The notes beneath the pieces were generated by a model that made no database searches, was not told the DNA's origin, and saw nothing but the letters and a program-made list of their open reading frames with translations. Source: Gordonia sp. OPL2 (GTDB lineage: Bacteria; Actinomycetota; Actinomycetes; Mycobacteriales; Mycobacteriaceae). From it: a stretch of DNA of 64,000 nt. Every line of letters starts with the position of its first letter. Positions within the stretch are counted from its first letter, which is position 1. This document shows positions 29,241 through 38,533 of this stretch, piece by piece. The stretch lies in NCBI RefSeq assembly GCF_003797825.1, contig NZ_RKME01000006.1, forward strand, positions 62,001 to 126,000, given 5' to 3'. A program made the position numbers and the translations under genes.

Positions 29241-30665
29241 CTACGCCAGGGCGTTCACCGGCGACTGACCGAGGTCGTCCGAGGTCACACTGGAAAGACC
29301 CGCGGGCGGAACCGAGCGTGCGTCCACGGCCTCGGTGAGGATGCCGCGGACCTCCGCCAGGAACTCGGTGATCGTCGCGCGACCCATATCGGTGTCCGGG
29401 TAGCGGCTGCGGATGGACAACCCGCGGATCGTCCGGGAGATCCAGAACTGGGCATCGTCGGCGGTGGTGACATTGGAGATGTGCTGCGCGTCGATCTCGT
29501 CGTGGATGGCCGCACCCGGGACGGCGCGGTAGTCGACGTAGGAGACCATGAAGATGTCGTCGCGCACCCGGGACAACCCGCCGAGAGCGCTGATCACCTG
29601 GGGGATGGGGACGCCGCCGAGGCGCATCGCGCGCCGAAGTTCCGGGCCGGTACGCCGAAGGGTGTCCCGCAGGTCGTCGGTGCCGACGACGCTGATCGGC
29701 GCGTTGGTGGTGAACCAGCCGACGGCGTTGTGCCAGGGTTCGCTGCGTCGGGTGTGCATCGGGAACAGCAGTGCCAGTTCGGGTCCGCCGCCGAGGCGCC
29801 GAACCGCGTGGGCCATGGCGGAGAGGACGCCGCCGTAGGTGCTGCATCCGTTGCGTCGGCACAGGCCGGCCAGCCGCTCGGTCGAGGCCGCGTCGAGGAG
29901 CGGGCGTACGTCGGCGCCCTGCGGCGCGCGTTCGCCCGCACCCAGGCCGAGGTCGAGCGGAAAGGTGGGTGGGCCGCCTCCGTGATCGTCGAAGAAGCGC
30001 AACCAGGAGAGCAGTCGCGGGTCGGACGGTCCGACCTCGGTCATCTCCGCCTCCGCCGCGCAGTAGTCGACGAAATTGCCGCTCATCGGGAGACATTGGG
30101 GGCGGGCATCTTCTGTCGCACCCCGAAAACCCTCGTACAGGGTGTGCAGGTCGTCGATGATGATCGACATCGAGTAGGCGTCGACGTGGGCGTGGTCGAA
30201 TCCGCACAGGATCGTCGAGCGATCGCGCCGGTCGATCGCAGCGAGGAGGTAGGCCGGGAACCCGAACGGGTGGCATGCCGCGTCGAGCGTTGCCCACACG
30301 GCTTGTTGCAGTGCCGCCGGGCTGGTCGCCCGGACTCCCGGGTTCTCGGTCAGCACCAAGGTGCGGGGATCATGCTCTTCGCGGGTCACTCCGTTGTCCC
30401 GCTTGGTGAACGAACTGTGCAGGGTTCCGTGCCGGGTGATGAGGGCGTGGTAGGCGCGGGCGAGCGCATCCCGATCGATCCGCCCCGAGACCCGGAACGA
30501 TGCGGCCAACCATGTGCTGTGATCGTCGGCGCCGGAGAGATGGACACTCTGATTGAACGACGGTGGAACCCGAGACGGCTGTGCCACGCTGCCGGAGGCA
30601 TCGACCGACCACGACAGGAACTCGCCGGGTGCCGGCCGGTAGTGGTCAATGGTCGTGACGTGCAA
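29241..30665 (-). CDS. PapA-like acyltransferase (condensation fold), third of operon
   Basis: 474 residues from TTG 30665, chosen because GAGGAG lies 7 nt upstream; longer frames run into the preceding gene. The catalytic HxxxD is HAHVD at 158-162 (GFDHAHVDAYSM), with a second conserved segment YGGVLSAMAHAVRRLGG and MHTRRSEPWHNAVGWFTT, as in PapA proteins. Such enzymes move an acyl chain from CoA or a carrier to a hydroxyl of a lipid or sugar. The start overlaps the preceding PapA-like gene by 20 nt. Acceptor and donor are unknown. Confidence 0.82.
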   Translation of the reverse strand: MHVTTIDHYRPAPGEFLSWSVDASGSVAQPSRVPPSFNQSVHLSGADDHSTWLAASFRVSGRIDRDALARAYHALITRHGTLHSSFTKRDNGVTREEHDPRTLVLTENPGVRATSPAALQQAVWATLDAACHPFGFPAYLLAAIDRRDRSTILCGFDHAHVDAYSMSIIIDDLHTLYEGFRGATEDARPQCLPMSGNFVDYCAAEAEMTEVGPSDPRLLSWLRFFDDHGGGPPTFPLDLGLGAGERAPQGADVRPLLDAASTERLAGLCRRNGCSTYGGVLSAMAHAVRRLGGGPELALLFPMHTRRSEPWHNAVGWFTTNAPISVVGTDDLRDTLRRTGPELRRAMRLGGVPIPQVISALGGLSRVRDDIFMVSYVDYRAVPGAAIHDEIDAQHISNVTTADDAQFWISRTIRGLSIRSRYPDTDMGRATITEFLAEVRGILTEAVDARSVPPAGLSSVTSDDLGQSPVNALA

Positions 30666-32196
30666 GGCGATGCTCCTCGAGGTGCGTCGGGGCGTGGTCG
30701 TCGGTGTGAGTGGGAACGTCGGTGGGGATGCCGGTGAGATCGGCGGCATCCGTCGGCTCGACGATGCGATGATCGCCGCTGCTTGCCACGTCGGCGATGA
30801 CCTCGCACAGGTGGCCGAAGTAGCGGTGGACCTGACGCTGGGCGAACGATGTATCCGGAGTCTGGCTCCCGAGATACAACCTTTCGTGGTCGCGGTTGAT
30901 CCACACCGATGCATTGGCGGTGCGGCCCTCGCCGGTGAAGATGACGCCGCGGTCATAGGCCGGCGATCCATCACCGGGGAACCATCGGAAATCGATGTAG
31001 GACAGCAGATTGGGCGCCGACACCACATCGTCGGTGGTGGCGCCGGCCGCGATCATCGCGGCCAGAGCAGACTGGACCGGTACGGTCGCGAGTCGCTTGG
31101 TCCGCTGCTGGGCCGTATGGGCGGACGGCAGCAGTCCCGTGAAATCCGCGTTCGGGCCGAGATCGATCTCCACGGGGGCGAATGCGCAGAACCAGCCCTG
31201 GGAACGGGCGAAATGCGGTAACAATGCCCGTGTGTTCAGCACCGTCATCCCGTAATGGTGTGGACCACAGCCCAGTTCGTAGCCGGTGATCGCCATCGCG
31301 GCGTAGATCCCCGAGAGGAAACTGCCCCCAGCGGACTTGCAGACCTTGTCGAAGCCATCGATACCGACCCTGTCCAGGATGTCCATCTCCAATGGCGCCA
31401 CCGGCGCGGTCTCGCCCGGTGCCAGCCCGAGATCCAGTGGGAACGTAGGCATTCGAAGACCGTTGCGGGCGAACGTGTCTCTCCACTCCATGAACTCCGG
31501 TGACTCGGTGCCGTGATCGCGCGCGATCGCCGCCTCCGCGACGGCGTACTCGAGGTAGTCGCCCGGAGCCGGGGCCGACCGCGCGTGCTCGCACGTCTCT
31601 CCGTCCCTCACATCGCCGTCGACCGCGCTCTCGTAGAGTTCCGCCAGCTCGGCGAGCGCCAGGGCTTGCGAGGCCCCGTCACTGAGCGCGTGATCGCAAC
31701 CGAGGTACATCGCGAATCCGTCGTGATGCGCGATCACTCCGAATGCCAGGCCGGGGAAGGTGTCACTGCGGGTCTCGGCCTCGAAGCGATGGCGGAGGTG
31801 ACGATCGATCGCGTCCGGGGTGTCGAGCAGTCCCAGTTCCTCGACCTCGAACGCGACGTCGTCTGCGCCCACCACGTGGCGAAGCACCGTGGGTCCGTCG
31901 GACTCGAACCAGCTGCGCAGGATCGCGTGCCGACAGACGAAGGCCGTGAGTGCACTGGTCATGGCCTCGACGTCCAGGGTGCCGTCGAGCTGGGTGCCGG
32001 ATCCCAGATAAGCACGGTGCGGTGTGCCGCGTGTGTGCGCCAGATGTGCACTGCGGACGTGGTTTTCGGCCAGGAACGTCACGGGTCCATCCGCCACGGG
32101 TGCGTCGGCCGCCGCCGCCAGACAGGCGGGCGTGGGCCGCCACAGATAGGCCCTTCCGGGGTCGGGCGTCCACTGGTGCAGTGCGGTGATCTTCAC
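30646..32196 (-). CDS. PapA-like acyltransferase (condensation fold), second of operon
   Basis: 516 residues from GTG 32196 with AAGGAC 7 nt upstream. The catalytic HALSD is at 169-173 (GCDHALSDGASQ). Other family segments are GGSFLSGIYAAMAITGYELG, TVLNTRALLPHFARSQGWFCAFAPVEID and YIDFRWFPG. It starts 18 nt after the first PapA-like gene and its end overlaps the third. Among the three it is the longest and carries a distinct 60-residue N-terminal part. A cytosolic or membrane-associated acyl transfer onto a glycolipid is inferred. Confidence 0.83.
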   Translation of the reverse strand: MKITALHQWTPDPGRAYLWRPTPACLAAAADAPVADGPVTFLAENHVRSAHLAHTRGTPHRAYLGSGTQLDGTLDVEAMTSALTAFVCRHAILRSWFESDGPTVLRHVVGADDVAFEVEELGLLDTPDAIDRHLRHRFEAETRSDTFPGLAFGVIAHHDGFAMYLGCDHALSDGASQALALAELAELYESAVDGDVRDGETCEHARSAPAPGDYLEYAVAEAAIARDHGTESPEFMEWRDTFARNGLRMPTFPLDLGLAPGETAPVAPLEMDILDRVGIDGFDKVCKSAGGSFLSGIYAAMAITGYELGCGPHHYGMTVLNTRALLPHFARSQGWFCAFAPVEIDLGPNADFTGLLPSAHTAQQRTKRLATVPVQSALAAMIAAGATTDDVVSAPNLLSYIDFRWFPGDGSPAYDRGVIFTGEGRTANASVWINRDHERLYLGSQTPDTSFAQRQVHRYFGHLCEVIADVASSGDHRIVEPTDAADLTGIPTDVPTHTDDHAPTHLEEHRLARHDH

Positions 32197-32214
32197 TGGG
32201 TCAGTCCTTCGTCG

Positions 32215-33711
32215 TCAGGCGGGCTGTCGCTCGGTGCCGGCGGTCATCGGGTCGGCGTCGAACATCCCGCCGCTGCGGTCGGGTAATCGGGTGCCGAGTA
32301 CCGACGCCACGATCGCCGACGCGGTGTCGATGAGAAGGCGCACACTGGCCGCGGCGGTCGCGGTGCCGGGGTGGCGCGTCGACACCGTCAGACCGGTCGG
32401 CGTCCGCGCGACCCAGAGGTACACCTCGGTGTCCGACCGTGAGGTGCCCCGAAGTGTCTGTGCCTGCCAGCGCGGCCAGTTCGACGCTCCGGGGACGAAT
32501 CGGAGATCGAGGTAGGAGACGACGAACTCTGGTTCGGCGGATGTCCCCAGCAACTGTGCGATCCGCGGGTAAGGGAGCCGCGACGTCTGTTTGGCCTCGG
32601 CGATCCCGGCCGCCGCTGCGGCCAGGGCATCGGAGATGGTCGCGGCTCCGGTCAGGTCGACCTGCAAGGGGCCCAGACCGACGTACCAGCCCACCGACTC
32701 GACGAACTGTGCCTCGTGTCGGGTGTGCATGGGCATCACCGCACGTAGGCAGGAACTGCCCGTCAATTCCTGGTTCGCGAGGGCGAGCGCGGCGATCACC
32801 GCCGCCTGGGTGGAGTGTCCCGCCGCACGGCACATCGCGCCCAATGCTGACATCTGGTCGGCGGTGGCCACGACCTGGGCCCACCCGTGCTGTCGATCGT
32901 CCACCTCGCGCGCATTCTCAGGCAGTGGACCGATCGCGGCGGGCGGGTCGATCAACGGGAGATCGAGGCCGGGCAACCGGCCGCCGGTGGCTTCGAGGAG
33001 CCGGCGCCACCTCGCCACCGCGAGATGATCTGCGGGCAACTCCTCACCGGATCTGCGGTTGACCGCGCTGAAGTCGACGTGACTCCCTATCGGCGGCAGA
33101 CCGTGCTCGGTTCCGTCGACTTCAGCGTCGTACATGGTGCGTAACTCGTTGATGGACAAAAACATCGAGTACGCGTCCATGACCGAGTGATCGGCAGCGA
33201 AGACGAGGAGGAACCCGTCGTCGCGATATCGATCGGTGTCGGAGATCGTCGTGACTGTACATGGTGGCCACACCAGGGGGGAGAGCCGACTGTCGAAGCT
33301 GTCGACGAGGTGTGCGTGGATGCTGTCCGCACCCACCGTTCGAGCGGGCTGTCGGCGGATCGAGATGGTCTCCGCGCTCGCAGTTCGCCGCGCGACCTGG
33401 ACGGTCGAGCCCGCGCCGACCGACGACACCGTTGTGCGGAATGCCTCATGGCGTCGGACCCAGGTCAGCAGAGCGCGCTCCAGCGCGTCCTCGTCCAGTC
33501 GTCGATCGATGACGAATACCGCTCCCAACCAGGAGCTCTCGGCGTCACCGCGATCGAGGGCACGCGCCGCGCGGATGATGTGGTCCTCGTGCTCGTAGGT
33601 CAGTGGGCGTGCGTCGTCGTCCCACTGGGCGGGGTCGGTGGCTGCGACCGGGGTCCACTCGGTGACCGTTCCACCGGGAAGATCGTAGTCCGGCAGTTCC
33701 GTGAATTTCAT
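32215..33711 (-). CDS. PapA-like acyltransferase (condensation fold), first of operon
   Basis: 498 residues, ATG 33711. The catalytic HSVMD is at 175-179 (FAADHSVMDAYSM). The C-terminal half has HSTQAAVIAALALANQELTG, VMPMHTRHEAQFVESVGWYVGL and VVSYLDLRFVPGASNW, the PapA pattern. It leads a three-gene operon transcribed away from a 700-nt regulatory gap. The three proteins share layout but differ widely, which suggests separate acylation positions rather than simple copies. Confidence 0.84.
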   Translation of the reverse strand: MKFTELPDYDLPGGTVTEWTPVAATDPAQWDDDARPLTYEHEDHIIRAARALDRGDAESSWLGAVFVIDRRLDEDALERALLTWVRRHEAFRTTVSSVGAGSTVQVARRTASAETISIRRQPARTVGADSIHAHLVDSFDSRLSPLVWPPCTVTTISDTDRYRDDGFLLVFAADHSVMDAYSMFLSINELRTMYDAEVDGTEHGLPPIGSHVDFSAVNRRSGEELPADHLAVARWRRLLEATGGRLPGLDLPLIDPPAAIGPLPENAREVDDRQHGWAQVVATADQMSALGAMCRAAGHSTQAAVIAALALANQELTGSSCLRAVMPMHTRHEAQFVESVGWYVGLGPLQVDLTGAATISDALAAAAAGIAEAKQTSRLPYPRIAQLLGTSAEPEFVVSYLDLRFVPGASNWPRWQAQTLRGTSRSDTEVYLWVARTPTGLTVSTRHPGTATAAASVRLLIDTASAIVASVLGTRLPDRSGGMFDADPMTAGTERQPA

Positions 33712-34419
33712 TGATGTGTGTCCGCTTTCGGTGATGCGGTGCTACTGGCCGACGGATGGGACGACTCCCTGCACGGCGTACCCCGGGCTCCGGCGAGCTC
33801 CGGGTAGGCATGGGTGCGGTTCGTGCACGCATCACTGCGCTCAGGGGGAGTGGGGAGTCGGTTGCGCGGCGATCCGCGCCACGGGGTTCCGTGTTCGACT
33901 ATAGGTCGATGCCGCGTCGGTGCACATCGTCCGCAGCAGGTGTGCTTCGTCACACTAACGATGTGATGTACGAGCGCGAATTTGCGAATTTCACGACAGG
34001 ACAGCGGATTTCGGTAACGCGCTGCGGTGTCGACGGCTGGTGGACCAAAGTGTTTCGGTCGCGTTAACCCTGTGAAAATCGAGGCCGGGGCGAAAATCGG
34101 TTCGCGGCAGAAGAATACGACGTCAAGGGTGGATCGGCTCGCGTCGTCATGTAAACCGAACGCGATGCGATGAGTCCGGAGAGGCGATTTCGGAGTCGGC
34201 GTGCACCGGACCGGAGCCTTGCACCGTCGTCGATGGCGGCTATAGCCTGGCATCAGCGGCTGTCGGGGCCGGTGTCACCGGGGAGTGGTCTGCACCTGTC
34301 ACCGATCGGCGCGCGGGCAATGCTGCCCGAGGGGGTTCCGGCTGACGATCATGGAGTGAATGTCCATGATGGGAAGCATCTTTCGCTGTCCACGCAAGAA
34401 GTGACTTCTGGAGTGTGTG
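33712..34419. other. 708-nt divergent regulatory gap, AT-richer than its surroundings
   Basis: It lies between the PapA operon (-) and drrA-like gene (+). It has AT-rich patches (for example around 33950-34110) and several inverted repeats near the drrA side. Short frames exist (such as 33708-34253 on the minus strand) but show compositional noise rather than a protein. It probably holds both promoters and operator sites, and perhaps a remnant of transferred DNA. Confidence 0.45.
34348..34409. promoter_or_regulatory. two perfect inverted repeats upstream of the DrrA-like gene
   Basis: ATCATGGA (34348-34355) and TCCATGAT (34363-34370) are separated by 7 nt. AGAAGT-G-ACTTCT is at 34397-34409, ending 10 nt before the ATG at 34420. 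The second overlaps the expected transcript start or leader and is well placed for repression. Confidence 0.5.
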
Positions 34420-35379
34420 ATGACCGATCCTGCGTTGGCCATCGACGCAGAGGGGCTGACCAAGACGTACGGTCGCTTCTGTGCGGTCGACCAGGTCGAC
34501 CTGCACGTGCCCGAGGGCCGTGTGTATGCCCTGCTGGGAACCAATGGGGCGGGGAAGACCACCACCGTGCGCATGCTGTCGACCCTGACGAGACCGGACT
34601 CCGGGACGGCTCGGATCTTCGGACACGACGTCGTCCGCAGTGGCGGTACCGTCCGATCCCTGATCGGTCTGACCGGGCAATACGCCTCCGTCGACGAGGA
34701 TCTCACCGCCGCAGAGAATCTGACGATCTTTGCTCGCCTGGTGGGCACCCCGGGGCGCCGGGCACGTGGCCGGGCGGACGAACTGCTCGACACATTCGGG
34801 CTGTCGGAGGTGGCGGACCGTCCGGTCCGTCAGTTCTCGGGTGGCATGCGCCGGCGTCTCGATCTGGCGGCGTCACTGGTCACCGCGCCGCGGCTGCTGT
34901 TCCTCGACGAGCCCACGACCGGTCTGGATCCGCGGACGAGGCTGCAGATGTGGAACATCGTCCGCGCGATGGTGGCCGACGGCTCGACGGTGCTGCTCAC
35001 CACCCAGTACCTGGACGAGGCCGATCACCTGGCCGATCACATCGCGGTCATGGACCGCGGCCGGATCGTCGCCGACGGTACCCCGGATGACCTGAAGACC
35101 CGAGTCGGTGAGAGTTGCGTGCGGCTCGAGCTGACCGACCCGGGTGTCGGGTCGTCGGCCGTGGGCGCTTGCGAGCCGTTCGCCCAGCAGGCCGTCGTGA
35201 TCGAGGACCCCGGCCATCGGATCACCGTCCCGATGGCCGATCTCGAACACCTTCCCGAGCTGCTCATCGCCCTGCGCGGCCGAGGTGTCGGCCTCCAGGC
35301 GGTCAATGTGGTGCGTCCGACTCTCGACGAGGTGTTCTTCGCGCTCACCGGTGGTGCGGGTTCAGAGGCCGCCGCGTGA
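34420..35379 (+). CDS. DrrA-like ABC exporter ATPase
   Basis: 319 residues from ATG 34420 (GGAG upstream); GTG 34417 is one codon earlier. Walker A GTNGAGKTTTVRML is near residues 41-54, signature FSGGMRRRLDLAASL near 142-156, Walker B LLFLDEPTTGLDPRT near 161-175. The C-terminal VGLQAVNVVRPTLDEVFFALTG is typical of daunorubicin-resistance (DrrA) exporters. In mycobacteria DrrABC export acylated lipids. It is coupled to the membrane subunit (GTGA) and sits in the acyltransferase/glycosyltransferase cluster, so lipid export is the likely task. Confidence 0.9.
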   Translation: MTDPALAIDAEGLTKTYGRFCAVDQVDLHVPEGRVYALLGTNGAGKTTTVRMLSTLTRPDSGTARIFGHDVVRSGGTVRSLIGLTGQYASVDEDLTAAENLTIFARLVGTPGRRARGRADELLDTFGLSEVADRPVRQFSGGMRRRLDLAASLVTAPRLLFLDEPTTGLDPRTRLQMWNIVRAMVADGSTVLLTTQYLDEADHLADHIAVMDRGRIVADGTPDDLKTRVGESCVRLELTDPGVGSSAVGACEPFAQQAVVIEDPGHRITVPMADLEHLPELLIALRGRGVGLQAVNVVRPTLDEVFFALTGGAGSEAAA

Positions 35380-36212
35380 CGGCCGATGTCGGCGGGATCG
35401 GCACGGCCGATGCCCGAGCATTCGACGACGTGGACTCCACGCGAGACCGGGTGCCGCTGCGGGACACGGTCTCCCAGTCCCTGACGATGACCCGGCGTGG
35501 ATTGTTGAAGATCCGCCACAACCCGTCGCAACTGTTCGACGTCATCGTCCTGCCCATCGTCTTCACCGTGACGTTCTCCACGATCTTCGGTGGGGCCATC
35601 GTCGGCGACGTGCAGAGCTATCTGCCGTTGCTCATCCCGGGTGTGCTCGTGCAGGTGGCCATCGCGGCCTCGGTCACCACCGGGGTGGGTCTCCGGGAGG
35701 ATCTGGACAGGGGTGTCTTCGACCGCTTCAAATCGTTGCCGATCGCGCGGATCGCCCCACTGGCCGGTGCGTTGCTCGCCAACGCGGTCCGCTACATCGT
35801 GGCCACCGCCATCACGGTCGTCGTGGGGCTCGTCATGGGTTATCGACCCGGCAGCGCACCCGGACTGGCGGCGGCCTGCGTACTGATCGTGGTCGTCGCG
35901 TTCACCCTGAGTTGGATCTTCGCCCTCATGGGAGTCCTCCTGGACAGTGCCGCCACCGTCCAGGGTGTGTCGATGCTGATCCTCATGCCGCTGACACTGG
36001 TCTCGAACGCGCTCGTCCCCATCGACACCATGCCGGAGTGGATGCAGACCTGCGCCGGTGCGAATCCGGTGTCGCACCTGGTGACCGCGGCCCGGTCACT
36101 CGCCGCCGACGGCACCGTCGGGCACCAGATCGTCTTCACCCTGATCGGGGCCGTGGCGGTCCTTGCGATCTTCGTCCCATTGACCCTGCGAACCTACATG
36201 CGAAGGACGTGA
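35376..36212 (+). CDS. DrrB-like ABC-2 exporter membrane subunit
   Basis: 278 residues from GTG 35376, overlapping the ATPase stop by 4 nt. A soluble N-terminus is followed by six hydrophobic segments; TMTRRGLLKIRHNPSQLFDVIVLPIVFTV and the C-terminal MPEWMQTCAGANPVSHLVTAARSL are ABC-2/DrrB signatures. No DrrC-like second permease is present, so a homodimer is expected. The GT2 gene begins 2 nt after its stop. Confidence 0.9.
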   Translation: MTADVGGIGTADARAFDDVDSTRDRVPLRDTVSQSLTMTRRGLLKIRHNPSQLFDVIVLPIVFTVTFSTIFGGAIVGDVQSYLPLLIPGVLVQVAIAASVTTGVGLREDLDRGVFDRFKSLPIARIAPLAGALLANAVRYIVATAITVVVGLVMGYRPGSAPGLAAACVLIVVVAFTLSWIFALMGVLLDSAATVQGVSMLILMPLTLVSNALVPIDTMPEWMQTCAGANPVSHLVTAARSLAADGTVGHQIVFTLIGAVAVLAIFVPLTLRTYMRRT

Positions 36213-36213
36213 C

Positions 36214-37134
36214 GTGAACCCTGTGAGTGCAAGCCGGGCCGACGCCGGTGACATCGATGTCAACGGACTCCCGAAACTGTCGGTGGTCGTGCCGGTGTTC
36301 GACGAGGAGGACACCATCGGCGAGTGCCTGACCCGCCTCGTGGGTCAGATCGACCACATCGCGGAGATCATCGTCGTCGACAACAACTGCACCGACACCT
36401 CGATGGCGATCGTGGGCGCGGTGTCGGCCGATCATCCTGAGGTGCGGAGCGTCCATGAGCCGCGGCAGGGACTGGTGTTCGCGAGGAATGCGGGGATGGA
36501 CGCAGCGACCGGCGAACTGATCGCCCGGATCGACGCCGACACGCGGGTCGGTCCGGACTGGGCGCAGACGGTGGTGGACTTCTTCGGCGCGGACGTCGAC
36601 GGTCACTGGTCTGCGCTGTGTGGCCGCGGGGAGGCCTACGGGGTGCCGCTGGCGGGTCGCTTCGATCGGTGGAAGATCACGATCCATCCACTCGGGAGAC
36701 GACGGGCGCACCGTGTGGTCACCGAGATCCCCGTGCTCTACGGATCGAACATGATCGTTCGACGAGACGTGTGGGAGCGCATACGTTCTCGTGTCAGCAT
36801 GCGGCGGGACATCTTCGAGGACGTCGACCTGGGGCTGTGCGTCGGTGAGGACGGCGGTCGCAACGCGTTTCTCGCGTCACTGACGGTGGGCGTCTCGGCA
36901 CGCCGTATGCAGTCGGCACTGCCGTCGTTCGTGACCTACATGAGCTTTCTGCCGCGGACCTTCGCGCTGCATCGGCGGTACGCCCTGACCGCCGGGTCCG
37001 CGCTGATCTACGTGCCCGCGCTGACCGTGCTCCATGCGCTCCGGCTCACCGCGATCCGCCTGTACGACGCCGACACCGGACGCTGGTCGGCGCGGCGCGT
37101 GCGGACGCGCCTGGCGGATCGCGTCCTCCCGTGA
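36214..37134 (+). CDS. family 2 glycosyltransferase
   Basis: 306 residues from GTG 36214. The GT-A fold is shown by LSVVVPVFDEEDTIGECLTRL, IIVVDNNCTDTSM and the metal site DAD in ARIDADTRVGPDWAQ (about 106-120). One hydrophobic segment near the C-terminus (ALIYVPALTVLHAL) may anchor it to the membrane. It is the last gene of drrA-drrB-GT2, presumably adding a sugar to the lipid or to a carrier before export. Donor and acceptor are unknown. Confidence 0.87.
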   Translation: MNPVSASRADAGDIDVNGLPKLSVVVPVFDEEDTIGECLTRLVGQIDHIAEIIVVDNNCTDTSMAIVGAVSADHPEVRSVHEPRQGLVFARNAGMDAATGELIARIDADTRVGPDWAQTVVDFFGADVDGHWSALCGRGEAYGVPLAGRFDRWKITIHPLGRRRAHRVVTEIPVLYGSNMIVRRDVWERIRSRVSMRRDIFEDVDLGLCVGEDGGRNAFLASLTVGVSARRMQSALPSFVTYMSFLPRTFALHRRYALTAGSALIYVPALTVLHALRLTAIRLYDADTGRWSARRVRTRLADRVLP

Positions 37135-37142
37135 TCTCGCGG

Positions 37143-38417
37143 CTATCGCCGTCTGGACACCGCTCGCTCGACGACCTCCGCCGCCGCCGTGACCGCACGC
37201 TTCGGTTCGACGAGGTCGTTGCTCAGCGCGCGGGCGCGCTCACGCGTCTGTTCCGCCGCGACCGAGCCGAGCGCGTCGACGAGACGCGTTCGGTCGACGC
37301 GCGACATCGGAAGGCTGGTGCCCACACCCGCCCGCGCGATCGCGGCGCCCCAGATCGGTTGATCTGCACCGACCCAGGTGACCACCGTCGGTATGCCCGC
37401 TCGCAGCCCGGCGGCCACCGTGCCGGCACCACCGTGATGGACGGCGGCGGCGCACAAGGGCAGGATCGTGTCGTGGTCGACGTGGCCGACCACGCGGATG
37501 CGGTCGTCGGTGACCCCGGACATGAAATCGCTCCAGCCACCCGACACCAGCAGCCGGATGTCGAGTTCGTCTGCCGCGGTGCAGAACACCTCGGCGAGTC
37601 GGTCCGCGTCGGCGGGGATCATGCTGCCGAACCCGACGTAGACGGGCGCGGGTCCGGACTCGATCCAGGGCAGCACATCGGTGATGGACCGGTCGCCGAC
37701 GCCTTCCCGATGCTCGGGTGCCAGGGTGAAGAAGCCCACCAGGGGTCGGGCGAGACCCCATTCGTCGGTCAACGCAGGAAACAGCGCGGCGTCGTAGGCC
37801 TGGATCTCCGGTACACCGGTTGCGGCGATCTGTGCCGCGAACGGGGCTCGAACCGTGTCCAGGCCGAGGTCGTCGCGCAGCGCGTTCTCCGCGGATCGGC
37901 TCGCCCACCACAGAATCCGTTCGGCCACCGACCAACTCGCACGTGCGACCGGCGCCGGGACATCGAGACCGAGATGCGTCAGCAGAGACGTGGAACCGTT
38001 GCGGCGCAACGGGCACAGGTGCAGCGGCACATGCGGCACCCGTCGCACCTCGGCGACATTGTGCGCCCGTTCTTGTCCGGCACTCCCGGCGATGATCGCG
38101 TCGGCGCCCTCGGTGGCGTCGAGGAGTTGTTGTTGCATCAACCGACCGTCGCGGACGGTGAGTTCGGTGACCGCGCGCAGACGGGTGCGCGGATCACGCG
38201 ACTTCATCCGCTCACGGACGAGATCCGAATCGAGGACCTCACGTGTGCTTCCACCATAGGGTTCGGTCGGCAGCCCGGTCGCCGCACTGAAGCCGACCAG
38301 ATCGGATGGAACCAGCATCGTGATGGTGTGACCGCGCGACGCCAGTTCACCGCCCAGGGCCACCGCGGGCTGGACGTCGCCGCGGCTGCCGTTGCAGGCC
38401 ATCACCAATCTCATCAT
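37143..38417 (-). CDS. family 1 glycosyltransferase (GT-B, Gtf/UGT type)
   Basis: 424 residues; ATG 38417, or ATG 38414 one codon later with GAGGGG at better spacing. The N-terminus MACNGSRGDVQPAVALGGELASRGH and the donor-site motif VHHGGAGTVAAGLRAGIPTVV (about 341-361) define the GT1 group that includes mycobacterial glycopeptidolipid and phenolic-glycolipid glycosyltransferases. It is divergent from the acyltransferase pair at 38534, across a 116-nt region with a 19-bp palindrome. It probably glycosylates a lipid core with a UDP- or TDP-sugar. Confidence 0.9.
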   Translation of the reverse strand: MMRLVMACNGSRGDVQPAVALGGELASRGHTITMLVPSDLVGFSAATGLPTEPYGGSTREVLDSDLVRERMKSRDPRTRLRAVTELTVRDGRLMQQQLLDATEGADAIIAGSAGQERAHNVAEVRRVPHVPLHLCPLRRNGSTSLLTHLGLDVPAPVARASWSVAERILWWASRSAENALRDDLGLDTVRAPFAAQIAATGVPEIQAYDAALFPALTDEWGLARPLVGFFTLAPEHREGVGDRSITDVLPWIESGPAPVYVGFGSMIPADADRLAEVFCTAADELDIRLLVSGGWSDFMSGVTDDRIRVVGHVDHDTILPLCAAAVHHGGAGTVAAGLRAGIPTVVTWVGADQPIWGAAIARAGVGTSLPMSRVDRTRLVDALGSVAAEQTRERARALSNDLVEPKRAVTAAAEVVERAVSRRR

Positions 38418-38463
38418 CGTCCCCTCGTCGACTGTGGCGCCCAGTGTAGGCGAGGCGAAGCCG

Positions 38464-38482
38464 ATCTTCTCGTCGAGAAGAT
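38464..38482. promoter_or_regulatory. perfect 19-bp palindrome in the divergent promoter
   Basis: ATCTTCTCGTCGAGAAGAT: 9-bp arms around a single T. It lies midway between the two divergent starts (38417 minus, 38534 plus). A -10-like TACTCT (38503-38508) and two direct GGACAA copies (38494 and 38510) are on the rightward side. Confidence 0.55.
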
Positions 38483-38533
38483 AAGGATCGGTTGGACAAA
38501 GTTACTCTCGGACAACAGAACTCAGGAGGACAC

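Noticed and set aside
33708..34253. 181-codon minus-strand frame in the regulatory gap
   Set aside because: No RBS or protein-like composition, and it ends inside the leader of the PapA operon.
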